A stretch of 64,000 bases of DNA. Source: Dugong dugon (taxonomy: Eukaryota; Chordata; Mammalia; Sirenia; Dugongidae). Below the pieces are notes generated by a model that did no database searches, was not told where the DNA came from, and saw only the letters and a list, made by a program, of their open reading frames with translations. Where the stretch lies: positions 26,491,465 through 26,555,464 of the forward strand of contig CM057464.1 in assembly GCA_030035585.1 (NCBI GenBank), written 5' to 3'. The position numbers and the translations under genes were made by a program. Positions 33,507 through 47,866 of this stretch are shown piece after piece (position 1 is the first letter of the stretch; the number at the start of each line of letters is the position of its first letter).

Positions 33507-36500
33507 ATGCAGCATCCTCCTTCAAGCTGCTTAACTGAAGCTACTGAAGTATTCAGTTATGTTAGAAGAAAGAGTCTGCCCAACAAAAGCTTCTTTCTCA
33601 AACGTTCTGACAGTGGGAAAAGACTGTATAGTGTGAGCCTAGAACGTATTGGAATGCCCTGGTTTTCAAAGGGAACTTTCGATAACAAGGGTGGAAGGAA
33701 GGTAGTAATGGCTTTCCAAGCAAAACAGGCAGATTGTTTGCCTTCAGCTAGAGGATGGCAGAAGAAGTTCACGTTTGCTGACTAAACGTTGTGTGCTTTT
33801 CGCGAGCACGTACATTCTTCCCTGTCTGAAAGAGAAAGCAAGAGCTTGTTACTGTCAGTCTGAGGATGAAGGGAGAACAATTCACTTCTTGTGTTAGAAA
33901 ATCCCTCAGTGTTACAGGGCTATGAAAATTGCCTGTACATTCCCTACCTCGAAACAGTGTATGACTTTTCTCCCTATCAAGTAGTTGAAGCCGTTCAGGT
34001 TTTAAACCCTTCACGGAGGCATTCTCTGCTGCGCAGCTGAGAATAAATCTTTACAGACGGTATCCCTAAAGCAGAAGGGAACATGCGTATCTCCCGTTCT
34101 GGAAGAGGAATGAGGCAAAACCATAGCTGTGCTGAGTAAAAACTTTGTTAGCAACTAGTGTATGTTCTCAGTTCACCACATGAAAGAGAGAGCAAAATGC
34201 AGGGTTCTCCTTGAAGCTGCTTAACTGAAGCTACTGAAGTATTCAGTTATGTTAGAAGAAAGAGTCCGCCCAACAGAAGCTGCTTTCTCAAATGTTCTAT
34301 CAGTGGGAGAAGATTGGAGAGTGTGGGCCTAGATAGTATTGGAATGCCCTAGTTTTCAAAGGGAACTTTTCATAACAAAGAACGAAGGTACTAATGGCTT
34401 TCCAAGCAAAACAGGCAGATTGTTTGCCTTCAGCTAGAGGATGGCAGAAGAAGTTCAGTTTTGCTGACTAAACCTTGTGTGCTTACCGCGAGCATGTAGC
34501 TTCTTCCCTGACTGAAGGAGAATGCAAGAGCTTGTTACTGTCAGTCTGAAGGATGAACGGAGAACGATTCACTTGTTGTGTTAGAAAATCCCTCTGTGTT
34601 ACATGCCTAAGAAAGTTGCCTGTACATTCTCTACCTGGAAATAGTGTATGACTTTTCTCGCTTTCAAGTTGTTGAAGGCGTTCAGGGTTTCTAGCATTCC
34701 GGGAGGCATTCTGTGCTGCCCGGCTGAATACCGCTTTATAGACGGTATCCCTAAAGGAGAAGGGAAACTGCGTTTCTCCTGTTCTGCAACACGGATGAGG
34801 CCAAACAGTAGTCCTGCTGAGTAAAAGCTTTGTTAGCAGGACGAGTAAGTTCCCCTTTCACCACATGAAAGAGAAAGCAAAATGCAGCGTTCTCCTTCAA
34901 GCTGCTTAACTGAAGCTACTGAAGTATTCAGTTATGTTAGAAGAAAGAGTCCGCCCAACAGAAGCTGCTTTCTCAAATGTTGTATCATTCGGAGAAGACT
35001 GGAGAGTGTGGGCCTAGAAAGTATTGGAATGACCTGGTTTACAAAGGGAACTTTCCATAACAAGGAAGGAAGGTACTAATGGCTATCGAAGCAAAACAGG
35101 CCGATTGCTTGCCTTCAGCTAGAGGATGGCAGAAGAAGTTCAGTTTTGCTGACTAAACTTTGTGTGCTTATCGCGAGCACGTAGATTCTTCCCTGCCTCA
35201 AAGAGAAAGCAAGAGCTTGTTACTGTCAGTCTGAGGATGAACGGAGAACGATTCACTTGTTGTGTTAGAAAATCCCTCTGTGTTATATGCCTAAGAAAGT
35301 TGCCTGTACATTCTCTACCTGGAAATAGTGTATGACTTTTCTCGCTTTCAAGTTGTTGAAGGCGTTCAGGGTTTCTAGCATTCCGGGAGGCATTCTGTGC
35401 TGCCCGACTGAAACCGCTTTACAGACGGTATCCCTAAAGGAGAAGGGAAACTGCGTTTCTCCCGTTCGGCAACACGGATGAGGCCAAACAGTAGTCGTGC
35501 TGAGTAAAAGCTTTGTTAGAAGCAAGTGTAAGTTCCCCTTCAGCACATGAAAGAGAAAGCAAATGCAGCGTTCTCCTTGAAGCTGCTTTCTGAAGCTACA
35601 GAAGTCTTCAGTTACCTTAGAAGAAACAGTCCTCCAACCAGAAGCTACTTTCTCAAATGTTCTGTCAGTGGGAGAAGACTGGAGAGTGTGGGCCTAGATA
35701 GTATTGGAATGCCCTAGTTTTCAAAGGGAACTTTTCATAACAAAGAACGAAGGTACTAATGGCTTTCCAAGCAAAACAGGCAGATTGTTTGCCTTCAGCT
35801 AGAGGATGGCAGAAGAAGTTCAGTTTTGCTGACTAAACCTTGTGTGCTTACCGCGAGCATGTAGCTTCTTCCCTGACTGAAGGAGAATGCAAGAGCTTGT
35901 TACTGTCAGTCTGAGGATGAACGGAGAACGATTCACTTGTTGTGTTAGAAAATCCCTCTGTGTTACATGCCTAAGAAAGTTGCCTGTACATTCTCTACCT
36001 GGAAATAGTGTATGACTTTTCTCGCTTTCAAGTTGTTGAAGGCGTTCAGCGTTTCTAGCATTCCGGGAGGCATTCTGTGCTGCCCGGCTGAATACCGCTT
36101 TATAGACGGTATCCCTAAAGGAGAAGGGAAACTGCGTTTCTCCTGTTCTGCAACACGGATGAGGCCAAACAGTAGTCCTGCTGAGTAAAAGCTTTGTTAG
36201 CAGGACGAGTAAGTTCCCCTTTCACCACATGAAAGAGAAAGCAAAATGCAGCGTTCTCCTTCAAGCTGCTTAACTGAAGCTACTGAAGTATTCACTTATA
36301 TTAGAAGAAAGAGTCCGCCCAACAGAAGCTGCTTTCTCAAATGTTCTATCAGTGGGAGAAGATTGGAGAGTGTGGGCCTAGATAGTATTGGAATGCCCTA
36401 GTTTTCAAAGGGAACTTTTCATAACAAGGAACGAAGGTACTAATGTCTTTCCAAGCAAAACAGGCAGATTGTTTGCCTTCAGCTAGAGGATGGCAGAAGA

Positions 36501-38975
36501 AGTTCAGTTTTGCTGACTAAACCTTGTGTGCTTACCGCGAGCATGTAGCTTCTTCCCTGACTGAAGGAGAATGCAAGAGCTTGTTACTGTCAGTCTGAGG
36601 ATGAACGGAGAACGATTCACTTGTTGTGTTAGAAAATCCCTCTGTGTTACATGCCTAAGAAAGTTGCCTGTACATTCTCTACCTGGAAATAGTGTATGAC
36701 TTTTCTCGCTTTCAAGTTGTTGAAGGCGTTCAGGGTTTCTAGCATTCCGGGAGGCATTCTGTGCTGCCCGGCTGAATACCGCTTTATAGACGGTATCCCT
36801 AAAGGAGAAGGGAAACTGCGTTTCTCCTGTTCTGCAACACGGATGAGGCCAAACAGTAGTCCTGCTGAGTAAAAGCTTTGTTAGCAGGACGAGTAAGTTC
36901 CCCTTTCACCACATGAAAGAGAAAGCAAAATGCAGCGTTCTCCTTCAAGCTGCTTAACTGAAGCTACTGAAGTATTCAGTTATGTTAGAAGAAAGAGTCC
37001 GCCCAACAGAAGCTGCTTTCTCAAATGTTGTATCATTCGGAGAAGACTGGAGAGTGTGGGCCTAGAAAGTATTGGAATGACCTGGTTTACAAAGGGAACT
37101 TTCCATAACAAGGAAGGAAGGTACTAATGGCTATCGAAGCAAAACAGGCCGATTGCTTGCCTTCAGCTAGAGGATGGCAGAAGAAGTTCAGTTTTGCTGA
37201 CTAAACTTTGTGTGCTTATCGCGAGCACGTAGATTCTTCCCTGCCTCAAAGAGAAAGCAAGAGCTTGTTACTGTCAGTCTGAGGATGAACGGAGAACGAT
37301 TCACTTGTTGTGTTAGAAAATCCCTCTGTGTTATATGCCTAAGAAAGTTGCCTGTACATTCTCTACCTGGAAATAGTGTATGACTTTTCTCGCTTTCAAG
37401 TTGTTGAAGACCTTCAGGGTTTCTAGCATTCCGGGAGGCATTCTGTGCTGCCCGGCTGAAACCGCTTTACAGACGGTATCCCTAAAGGAGAAGGGAAACT
37501 GCGTTTCTCCCGTTCTGCAACACGGATGAGGCCAAACAGTAGTCGTGCTGAGTAAAAGCTTTGTTAGCAGGAAGAGTAAGTTCCCCTTTCACCACATGAA
37601 AGAGAAAGCAAAATGCAGCGTTCTCCTTCAAGGTGCTTAACTGAAGCTACTGAAGTATTCAGTTATGTTAGAAGAAAGAGTCCGCCCAACAGAAGCTTCT
37701 TTCTCAAATGTTCTGTCAGTGGGAGAAGACTGGAGAGTGGGGGCTGGAAAGTGTAGGAATGCCCTGGTATGGAAAGGGAACTTTGCATAACAAGGAAGGA
37801 AGGTACTACTTGCTTTGAAAGGAATACAGGCAGATTGTTTGCCTTAAGCTAGAGGATGGCAGAAGAAGTTCAGTTTTGCTGACTAAACTTTGTGTGCTTA
37901 TCGCGAGCACGTAGATTCTTCCCTGCCTGAAAGAGAAAGCAAGAGCTTGTTACTGTCAGTGTGAGTATGAACGAACGATTCACTTGTTGTGTTAGAAAAT
38001 CCCTCTGTGTTACATGCCTAAGAAAGTTGCCTGTACATTCTCTACCTGGAAATAGTGTATGACTTTTCTCCCTTTCAAGTTGTTGAAGGCGTTCAGGGTT
38101 TCTAGCATTCCGGGAAGCATTCTGTGCTGCCCGGCTGAAATCGCTTTACAGACGGTATCCCTAAAGGATAAGGGAAACTGCGTTTCTCCCGTTCTGCAAC
38201 AAGGATGAGGCCAAACAGTAGTCGTGCTGAGTAAAAGCTTTGTTAGCAGGAAGAGTAAGTTCCCCTTTCACCACATGAAAGAGAAAGCAAAATGCAGCGT
38301 TCTCCTTCAAGCTGCTTAACTGAAGCTACTGAAGTATTCAATTATGTTAGAAGAAAGAGTCCGCCCAACAGAAGCTTCTTTCTCCAATGTTCTATCATTG
38401 GGAGAAGACTGGAGAGTGTGGGCCTAGAAAGTATTGGAATGACCTGGTTTACAAGGGGAACTTTCCATAACAAGGAAGGAAGGTACTACTTGCTTTGAAA
38501 GTAAAACAGACAGATTGTTTGCCTTCAGCAAGAGGATGGCAGAAGAAGTTCAGTTTTGCTGACTAAACCTTGTGTGCTTACCGCGAGCATGTAGCTTCTT
38601 CCCTGACTGAAGGAGAATGCAAGAGCTTGTTGCTGTCAGTCTGAGGATGAACGGAGAATGATTCACTTGTTGTGTTAGAAAATCCCTCTGTGTTACATGC
38701 CTAAGAAAGTTGCCTGTACATTCTCTACCTGGAAATAGTGTATGACTTTTCTCGCTTTCAAGTTGTTGAAGGCGTTCAGGGTTTCTAGCATTCCTGGAGG
38801 CATTCTGTGCTGCCCGGCTGAATACCGCTTTATAGACGGTATCCCTAAAGGAGAAGGGAAACTGCGTTTCTCCCGTTCTGCAACACGGATGAGGCCAAAC
38901 AGTAGTCTTGCTGAGTAAAAGCTTTGTTAGAAGCAAGTGTAAGTTCCCCTTTCACCACATGAAAGAGAAAGGAAA
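33507..38975 (+). repeat. HOR copy 2: 8-mer P-Q-R-S-T-R-U-V (5469 bp)
   Basis: Starts: P 33507, Q 34197, R 34882, S 35563, T 36246, R 36930, U 37613, V 38292. It equals copy 1 minus one T. The S monomer tail carries 'gttcagcgtttctag' and T carries 'aacaaggaacgaagg'. These private variants reappear in copies 5 and 6. Confidence 0.92.
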
Positions 38976-41900
38976 ATGCAGCATCCTCCTTCAAGCTGCT
39001 TAACTGAAGCTACTGAAGTATTCAGTTATGTTAGAAGAAAGAGTCTGCCCAACAAAAGCTTCTTTCTCAAACGTTCTGACAGTGGGAAAAGACTGTATAG
39101 TGTGAGCCTAGAACGTATTGGAATGCCCTGGTTTTCAAAGGGAACTTTCGATAACAAGGGTGGAAGGAAGGTAGTAATGGCTTTCCAAGCAAAACAGGCA
39201 GATTGTTTGCCTTCAGCTAGAGGATGGCAGAAGAAGTTCACGTTTGCTGACTAAACGTTGTGTGCTTTTCGCGAGCACGTACATTCTTCCCTGTCTGAAA
39301 GAGAAAGCAAGAGCTTGTTACTGTCAGTCTGAGGATGAAGGGAGAACAATTCACTTCTTGTGTTAGAAAATCCCTCAGTGTTACAGGGCTATGAAAATTG
39401 CCTGTACATTCCCTACCTCGAAACAGTGTATGACTTTTCTCCCTATCAAGTAGTTGAAGCCGTTCAGGTTTTAAACCCTTCACGGAGGCATTCTCTGCTG
39501 CGCAGCTGAGAATAAATCTTTACAGACGGTATCCCTAAAGCAAAAGGGAACATGCGTATCTCCCGTTCTGGAAGAGGAATGAGGCAAAACCATAGCTGTG
39601 CTGAGTAAAAACTTTGTTAGCAACTAGTGTATGTTCTCAGTTCACCACATGAAAGAGAGAGCAAAATGCAGGGTTCTCCTTGAAGCTGCTTAACTGAAGC
39701 TACTGAAGTATTCAGTTATGTTAGAAGAAAGAGTCCGCCCAACAGAAGCTGCTTTCTCAAATGTTCTATCAGTGGGAGAAGATTGGAGAGTGTGGGCCTA
39801 GATAGTATTGGAATGCCCTAGTTTTCAAAGGGAACTTTTCATAACAAAGAACGAAGGTACTAATGTCTTTCCAAGCAAAACAGGCAGATTGTTTGCCTTC
39901 AGCTAGAGGATGGCAGAAGAAGTTCAGTTTTGCTGACTAAACCTTGTGTGCTTACCGCGAGCATGTAGCTTCTTCCCTGACTGAAGGAGAATGCAAGAGC
40001 TTGTTACTGTCAGTCTGAGGATGAACGGAGAACGATTCACTTGTTGTGTTAGAAAATCCCTCTGTGTTACATGCCTAAGAAAGTTGCCTGTACATTCTCT
40101 ACCTGGAAATAGTGTATGACTTTTCTCGCTTTCAAGTTGTTGAAGGCGTTCAGGGTTTCTAGCATTCCGGGAGGCATTCTGTGCTGCCCGGCTGAATACC
40201 GCTTTATAGACGGTATCCCTAAAGGAGAAGGGAAACTGCGTTTCTCCTGTTCTGCAACACGGATGAGGCCAAACAGTAGTCCTGCTGAGTAAAAGCTTTG
40301 TTAGCAGGACGAGTAAGTTCCCCTTTCACCACATGAAAGAGAAAGCAAAATGCAGCGTTCTCCTTCAAGCTGCTTAACTGAAGCTACTGAAGTATTCAGT
40401 TATGTTAGAAGAAAGAGTCCGCCCAACAGAAGCTGCTTTCTCAAATGTTGTATCATTCGGAGAAGACTGGAGAGTGTGGGCCTAGAAAGTATTGGAATGA
40501 CCTGGTTTACAAAGGGAACTTTCCATAACAAGGAAGGAAGGTACTAATGGCTATCGAAGCAAAACAGGCCGATTGCTTGCCTTCAGCTAGAGGATGGCAG
40601 AAGAAGTTCAGTTTTGCTGACTAAACTTTGTGTGCTTATCGCGAGCACGTAGATTCTTCCCTGCCTCAAAGAGAAAGCAAGAGCTTGTTACTGTCAGTCT
40701 GAGGATGAACGGAGAACGATTCACTTGTTGTGTTAGAAAATCCCTCTGTGTTATATGCCTAAGAAAGTTGCCTGTACATTCTCTACCTGGAAATAGTGTA
40801 TGACTTTTCTCGCTTTCAAGTTGTTGAAGGCGTTCAGGGTTTCTAGCATTCCGGGAGGCATTCTGTGCTGCCCGGCTGAAACCGCTTTACAGACGGTATC
40901 CCTAAAGGAGAAGGGAAACTGCGTTTCTCCCGTTCGGCAACAGGGATGAGGCCAAACAGTAGTCGTGCTGAGTAAAAGCTTTGTTAGAAGCAAGTGTAAG
41001 TTCCCCTTCAGCACATGAAAGAGAAAGCAAAATGCAGCGTTCTCCTTCAAGCTGCTTAACTGAAGCTACTGAAGTATTCACTTATATTAGAAGAAAGAGT
41101 CCGCCCAACAGAAGCTGCTTTCTCAAATGTTCTATCAGTGGGAGAAGATTGGAGAGTGTGGGCCTAGATAGTATTGGAATGCCCTAGTTTTCAAAGGGAA
41201 CTTTTCATAACAAAGAACGAAGGTACTAATGTCTTTCCAAGCAAAACAGGCAGATTGTTTGCCTTCAGCTAGAGGATGGCAGAAGAAGTTCAGTTTTGCT
41301 GACTAAACCTTGTGTGCTTACCGCGAGCATGTAGCTTCTTCCCTGACTGAAGGAGAATGCAAGAGCTTGTTACTGTCAGTCTGAGGATGAACGGAGAACG
41401 ATTCACTTGTTGTGTTAGAAAATCCCTCTGTGTTACATGCCTAAGAAAGTTGCCTGTACATTCTCTACCTGGAAATAGTGTATGACTTTTCTCGCTTTCA
41501 AGTTGTTGAAGGCGTTCAGGGTTTCTAGCATTCCGGGAGGCATTCTGTGCTGCCCGGCTGAATACCGCTTTATAGACGGTATCCCTAAAGGAGAAGGGAA
41601 ACTGCGTTTCTCCTGTTCTGCAACACGGATGAGGCCAAACAGTAGTCCTGCTGAGTAAAAGCTTTGTTAGCAGGACGAGTAAGTTCCCCTTTCACCACAT
41701 GAAAGAGAAAGCAAAATGCAGCGTTCTCCTTCAAGCTGCTTAACTGAAGCTACTGAAGTATTCACTTATATTAGAAGAAAGAGTCCGCCCAACAGAAGCT
41801 GCTTTCTCAAATGTTCTATCAGTGGGAGAAGATTGGAGAGTGTGGGCCTAGATAGTATTGGAATGCCCTAGTTTTCAAAGGGAACTTTTCATAACAAAGA

Positions 41901-44445
41901 ACGAAGGTACTAATGTCTTTCCAAGCAAAACAGGCAGATTGTTTGCCTTCAGCTAGAGGATGGCAGAAGAAGTTCAGTTTTGCTGACTAAACCTTGTGTG
42001 CTTACCGCGAGCATGTAGCTTCTTCCCTGACTGAAGGAGAATGCAAGAGCTTGTTACTGTCAGTCTGAGGATGAACGGAGAACGATTCACTTGTTGTGTT
42101 AGAAAATCCCTCTGTGTTACATGCCTAAGAAAGTTGCCTGTACATTCTCTACCTGGAAATAGTGTATGACTTTTCTCGCTTTCAAGTTGTTGAAGGCGTT
42201 CAGGGTTTCTAGCATTCCGGGAGGCATTCTGTGCTGCCCGGCTGAATACCGCTTTATAGACGGTATCCCTAAAGGAGAAGGGAAACTGCGTTTCTCCTGT
42301 TCTGCAACACGGATGAGGCCAAACAGTAGTCCTGCTGAGTAAAAGCTTTGTTAGCAGGACGAGTAAGTTCCCCTTTCACCACATGAAAGAGAAAGCAAAA
42401 TGCAGCGTTCTCCTTCAAGCTGCTTAACTGAAGCTACTGAAGTATTCAGTTATGTTAGAAGAAAGAGTCCGCCCAACAGAAGCTGCTTTCTCAAATGTTG
42501 TATCATTCGGAGAAGACTGGAGAGTGTGGGCCTAGAAAGTATTGGAATGACCTGGTTTACAAAGGGAACTTTCCATAACAAGGAAGGAAGGTACTAATGG
42601 CTATCGAAGCAAAACAGGCCGATTGCTTGCCTTCAGCTAGAGGATGGCAGAAGAAGTTCAGTTTTGCTGACTAAACTTTGTGTGCTTATCGCGAGCACGT
42701 AGATTCTTCCCTGCCTCAAAGAGAAAGCAAGAGCTTGTTACTGTCAGTCTGAGGATGAACGGAGAACGATTCACTTGTTGTGTTAGAAAATCCCTCTGTG
42801 TTATATGCCTAAGAAAGTTGCCTGTACATTCTCTACCTGGAAATAGTGTATGACTTTTCTCGCTTTCAAGTTGTTGAAGACCTTCAGGGTTTCTAGCATT
42901 CCGGGAGGCATTCTGTGCTGCCCGGCTGAAACCGCTTTACAGACGGTATCCCTAAAGGAGAAGGGAAACTGCGTTTCTCCCGTTCTGCAACACGGATGAG
43001 GCCAAACAGTAGTCGTGCTGAGTAAAAGCTTTGTTAGCAGGAAGAGTAAGTTCCCCTTTCACCACATGAAAGAGAAAGCAAAATGCAGCGTTCTCCTTCA
43101 AGGTGCTTAACTGAAGCTACTGAAGTATTCAGTTATGTTAGAAGAAAGAGTCCGCCCAACAGAAGCTTCTTTCTCAAATGTTCTGTCAGTGGGAGAAGAC
43201 TGGAGAGTGGGGGCTCGAAAGTGTAGGAATGCCCTGGTATGGAAAGGGAACTTTGCATAACAAGGAAGGAAGGTACTACTTGCTTTGAAAGGAATACAGG
43301 CAGATTGTTTGCCTTAAGCTAGAGGATGGCAGAAGAAGTTCAGTTTTGCTGACTAAACTTTGTGTGCTTATCGCGAGCACGTAGATTCTTCCCTGCCTGA
43401 AAGAGAAAGCAAGAGCTTGTTACTGTCAGTGTGAGTATGAACGAACGATTCACTTGTTGTGTTAGAAAATCCCTCTGTGTTACATGCCTAAGAAAGTTGC
43501 CTGTACATTCTCTACCTGGAAATAGTGTATGACTTTTCTCCCTTTCAAGTTGTTGAAGGCGTTCAGGGTTTCTAGCATTCCGGGAAGCATTCTGTGCTGC
43601 CCGGCTGAAATCGCTTTACAGACGGTATCCCTAAAGGATAAGGGAAACTGCGTTTCTCCCGTTCTGCAACAAGGATGAGGCCAAACAGTAGTCGTGCTGA
43701 GTAAAAGCTTTGTTAGCAGGAAGAGTAAGTTCCCCTTTCACCACATGAAAGAGAAAGCAAAATGCAGCGTTCTCCTTCAAGCTGCTTAACTGAAGCTACT
43801 GAAGTATTCAATTATGTTAGAAGAAAGAGTTCGCCCAACAGAAGCTTCTTTCTCCAATGTTCTATCATTGGGAGAAGACTGGAGAGTGTGGGCCTAGAAA
43901 GTATTGGAATGACCTGGTTTACAAGGGGAACTTTCCATAACAAGGAAGGAAGGTACTACTTGCTTTGAAAGTAAAACAGACAGATAGTTTGCCTTCAGCA
44001 AGAGGATGGCAGAAGAAGTTCAGTTTTGCTGACTAAACCTTGTGTGCTTACCGCGAGCATGTAGCTTCTTCCCTGACTGAAGGAGAATGCAAGAGCTTGT
44101 TGCTGTCAGTCTGAGGATGAACGGAGAACGATTCACTTGTTGTGTTAGAAAATCCCTCTGTGTTACATGCCTAAGAAAGTTGCCTGTACATTCTCTACCT
44201 GGAAATAGTGTATGACTTTTCTCGCTTTCAAGTTGTTGAAGGCGTTCAGGGTTTCTAGCATTCCTGGAGGCATTCTGTGCTGCCCGGCTGAATACCGCTT
44301 TATAGACGGTATCCCTAAAGGAGAAGGGAAACTGCGTTTCTCCCGTTCTGCAACACGGATGAGGCCAAACAGTAGTCTTGCTGAGTAAAAGCTTTGTTAG
44401 AAGCAAGTGTAAGTTCCCCTTTCACCACATGAAAGAGAAAGGAAA
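38976..44445 (+). repeat. HOR copy 3: 8-mer P-Q-R-(S/T)-T-R-U-V (5470 bp)
   Basis: Starts: P 38976, Q 39666, R 40350, S/T 41032, T 41716, R 42400, U 43083, V 43762. At 41032 the leader is S-type ('ttccccttcagcac'), but the body is T-type from 'gcaaaatgcagcg' on. The S monomer was therefore replaced or deleted, with a switch point at about 41015-41035. Confidence 0.92.
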
Positions 44446-47400
44446 ATGCAGCATCCTCCTTCAAGCTGCTTAACTGAAGCTACTGAAGTATTCAGTTATG
44501 TTAGAAGAAAGAGTCTGCCCAACAAAAGCTTCTTTCTCAAACGTTCTGACAGTGGGAAAAGACTGTATAGTGTGAGCCTAGAACGTATTGGAATGCCCTG
44601 GTTTTCAAAGGGAACTTTCGATAACAAGGGTGGAAGGAAGGTAGTAATGGCTTTCCAAGCAAAACAGGCAGATTGTTTGCCTTCAGCTAGAGGATGGCAG
44701 AAGAAGTTCACGTTTGCTGACTAAACGTTGTGTGCTTTTCGCGAGCACGTACATTCTTCCCTGTCTGAAAGAGAAAGCAAGAGCTTGTTACTGTCAGTCT
44801 GAGGATGAAGGGAGAACAATTCACTTCTTGTGTTAGAAAATCCCTCAGTGTTACAGGGCTATGAAAATTGCCTGTACATTCCCTACCTCGAAACAGTGTA
44901 TGACTTTTCTCCCTATCAAGTAGTTGAAGCCGTTCAGGTTTTAAACCCTTCACGGAGGCATTCTCTGCTGCGCAGCTGAGAATAAATCTTTACAGACGGT
45001 ATCCCTAAAGCAGAAGGGAACATGCGTATCTCCCGTTCTGGAAGAGGAATGAGGCAAAACCATAGCTGTGCTGAGTAAAAACTTTGTTAGCAACTAGTGT
45101 ATGTTCTCAGTTCACCACATGAAAGAGAGAGCAAAATGCAGGGTTCTCCTTGAAGCTGCTTAACTGAAGCTACTGAAGTATTCAGTTATGTTAGAAGAAA
45201 GAGTCCGCCCAACAGAAGCTGCTTTCTCAAATGTTCTATCAGTGGGAGAAGATTGGAGAGTGTGGGCCTAGATAGTATTGGAATGCCCTAGTTTTCAAAG
45301 GGAACTTTTCATAACAAAGAACGAAGGTACTAATGGCTTTCCAAGCAAAACAGGCAGATTGTTTGCCTTCAGCTAGAGGATGGCAGAAGAAGTTCAGTTT
45401 TGCTGACTAAACCTTGTGTGCTTACCGCGAGCATGTAGCTTCTTCCCTGACTGAAGGAGAATGCAAGAGCTTGTTACTGTCAGTCTGAAGGATGAACGGA
45501 GAACGATTCACTTGTTGTGTTAGAAAATCCCTCTGTGTTACATGCCTAAGAAAGTTGCCTGTACATTCTCTACCTGGAAATAGTGTATGACTTTTCTCGC
45601 TTTCAAGTTGTTGAAGGCGTTCAGGGTTTCTAGCATTCCGGGAGGCATTCTGTGCTGCCCGGCTGAATACCGCTTTATAGACGGTATCCCTAAAGGAGAA
45701 GGGAAACTGCGTTTCTCCTGTTCTGCAACACGGATGAGGCCAAACAGTAGTCCTGCTGAGTAAAAGCTTTGTTAGCAGGACGAGTAAGTTCCCCTTTCAC
45801 CACATGAAAGAGAAAGCAAAATGCAGCGTTCTCCTTCAAGCTGCTTAACTGAAGCTACTGAAGTATTCAGTTATGTTAGAAGAAAGAGTCCGCCCAACAG
45901 AAGCTGCTTTCTCAAATGTTGTATCATTCGGAGAAGACTGGAGAGTGTGGGCCTAGAAAGTATTGGAATGACCTGGTTTACAAAGGGAACTTTCCATAAC
46001 AAGGAAGGAAGGTACTAATGGCTATCGAAGCAAAACAGGCCGATTGCTTGCCTTCAGCTAGAGGATGGCAGAAGAAGTTCAGTTTTGCTGACTAAACTTT
46101 GTGTGCTTATCGCGAGCACGTAGATTCTTCCCTGCCTCAAAGAGAAAGCAAGAGCTTGTTACTGTCAGTCTGAGGATGAACGGAGAACGATTCACTTGTT
46201 GTGTTAGAAAATCCCTCTGTGTTATATGCCTAAGAAAGTTGCCTGTACATTCTCTACCTGGAAATAGTGTATGACTTTTCTCGCTTTCAAGTTGTTGAAG
46301 ACCTTCAGGGTTTCTAGCATTCCGGAAGGCATTCTGTGCTGCCCGGCTGAAACCGCTTTACAGACGGTATCCCTAAAGGAGAAGGGAAACTGCGTTTCTC
46401 CCGTTCTGCAACACGGATGAGGCCAAACAGTAGTCGTGCTGAGTAAAAGCTTTGTTAGCAGGAAGAGTAAGTTCCCCTTTCACCACATGAAAGAGAAAGC
46501 AAAATGCAGCGTTCTCCTTCAAGGTGCTTAACTGAAGCTACTGAAGTATTCAGTTATGTTAGAAGAAAGAGTCCGCCCAACAGAAGCTTCTTTCTCAAAT
46601 GTTCTGTCAGTGGGAGAAGACTGGAGAGTGGGGGCTCGAAAGTGTAGGAATGCCCTGGTATGGAAAGGGAACTTTGCATAACAAGGAAGGAAGGTACTAC
46701 TTGCTTTGAAAGGAATACAGGCAGATTGTTTGCCTTAAGCTAGAGGATGGCAGAAGAAGTTCAGTTTTGCTGACTAAACTTTGTGTGCTTATCGCGAGCA
46801 CGTAGATTCTTCCCTGCCTGAAAGAGAAAGCAAGAGCTTGTTACTGTCAGTGTGAGTATGAACGAACGATTCACTTGTTGTGTTAGAAAATCCCTCTGTG
46901 TTACATGCCTAAGAAAGTTGCCTGTACATTCTCTACCTGGAAATAGTGTATGACTTTTCTCCCTTTCAAGTTGTTGAAGGCGTTCAGGGTTTCTAGCATT
47001 CCGGGAAGCATTCTGTGCTGCCCGGCTGAAATCGCTTTACAGACGGTATCCCTAAAGGATAAGGGAAACTGCGTTTCTCCCGTTCTGCAACAAGGATGAG
47101 GCCAAACAGTAGTCGTGCTGAGTAAAAGCTTTGTTAGCAGGAAGAGTAAGTTCCCCTTTCACCACATGAAAGAGAAAGCAAAATGCAGCGTTCTCCTTCA
47201 AGCTGCTTAACTGAAGCTACTGAAGTATTCAATTATGTTAGAAGAAAGAGTTCGCCCAACAGAAGCTTCTTTCTCCAATGTTCTATCATTGGGAGAAGAC
47301 TGGAGAGTGTGGGCCTAGAAAGTATTGGAATGACCTGGTTTACAAGGGGAACTTTCCATAACAAGGAAGGAAGGTACTACTTGCTTTGAAAGTAAAACAG

Positions 47401-47866
47401 ACAGATAGTTTGCCTTCAGCAAGAGGATGGCAGAAGAAGTTCAGTTTTGCTGACTAAACCTTGTGTGCTTACCGCGAGCATGTAGCTTCTTCCCTGACTG
47501 AAGGAGAATGCAAGAGCTTGTTGCTGTCAGTCTGAGGATGAACGGAGAACGATTCACTTGTTGTGTTAGAAAATCCCTCTGTGTTACATGCCTAAGAAAG
47601 TTGCCTGTACATTCTCTACCTGGAAATAGTGTATGACTTTTCTCGCTTTCAAGTTGTTGAAGGCGTTCAGGGTTTCTAGCATTCCTGGAGGCATTCTGTG
47701 CTGCCCGGCTGAATACCGCTTTATAGACGGTATCCCTAAAGGAGAAGGGAAACTGCGTTTCTCCCGTTCTGCAACACGGATGAGGCCAAACAGTAGTCTT
47801 GCTGAGTAAAAGCTTTGTTAGAAGCAAGTGTAAGTTCCCCTTTCACCACATGAAAGAGAAAGGAAA
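44446..47866 (+). repeat. HOR copy 4: minimal 5-mer P-Q-R-U-V (3421 bp)
   Basis: Starts: P 44446, Q 45136, R 45821, U 46504, V 47183. The S-T-R block is absent and a single R joins Q to U. This is the product expected from unequal exchange between the two R monomers of a longer copy. Confidence 0.93.
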
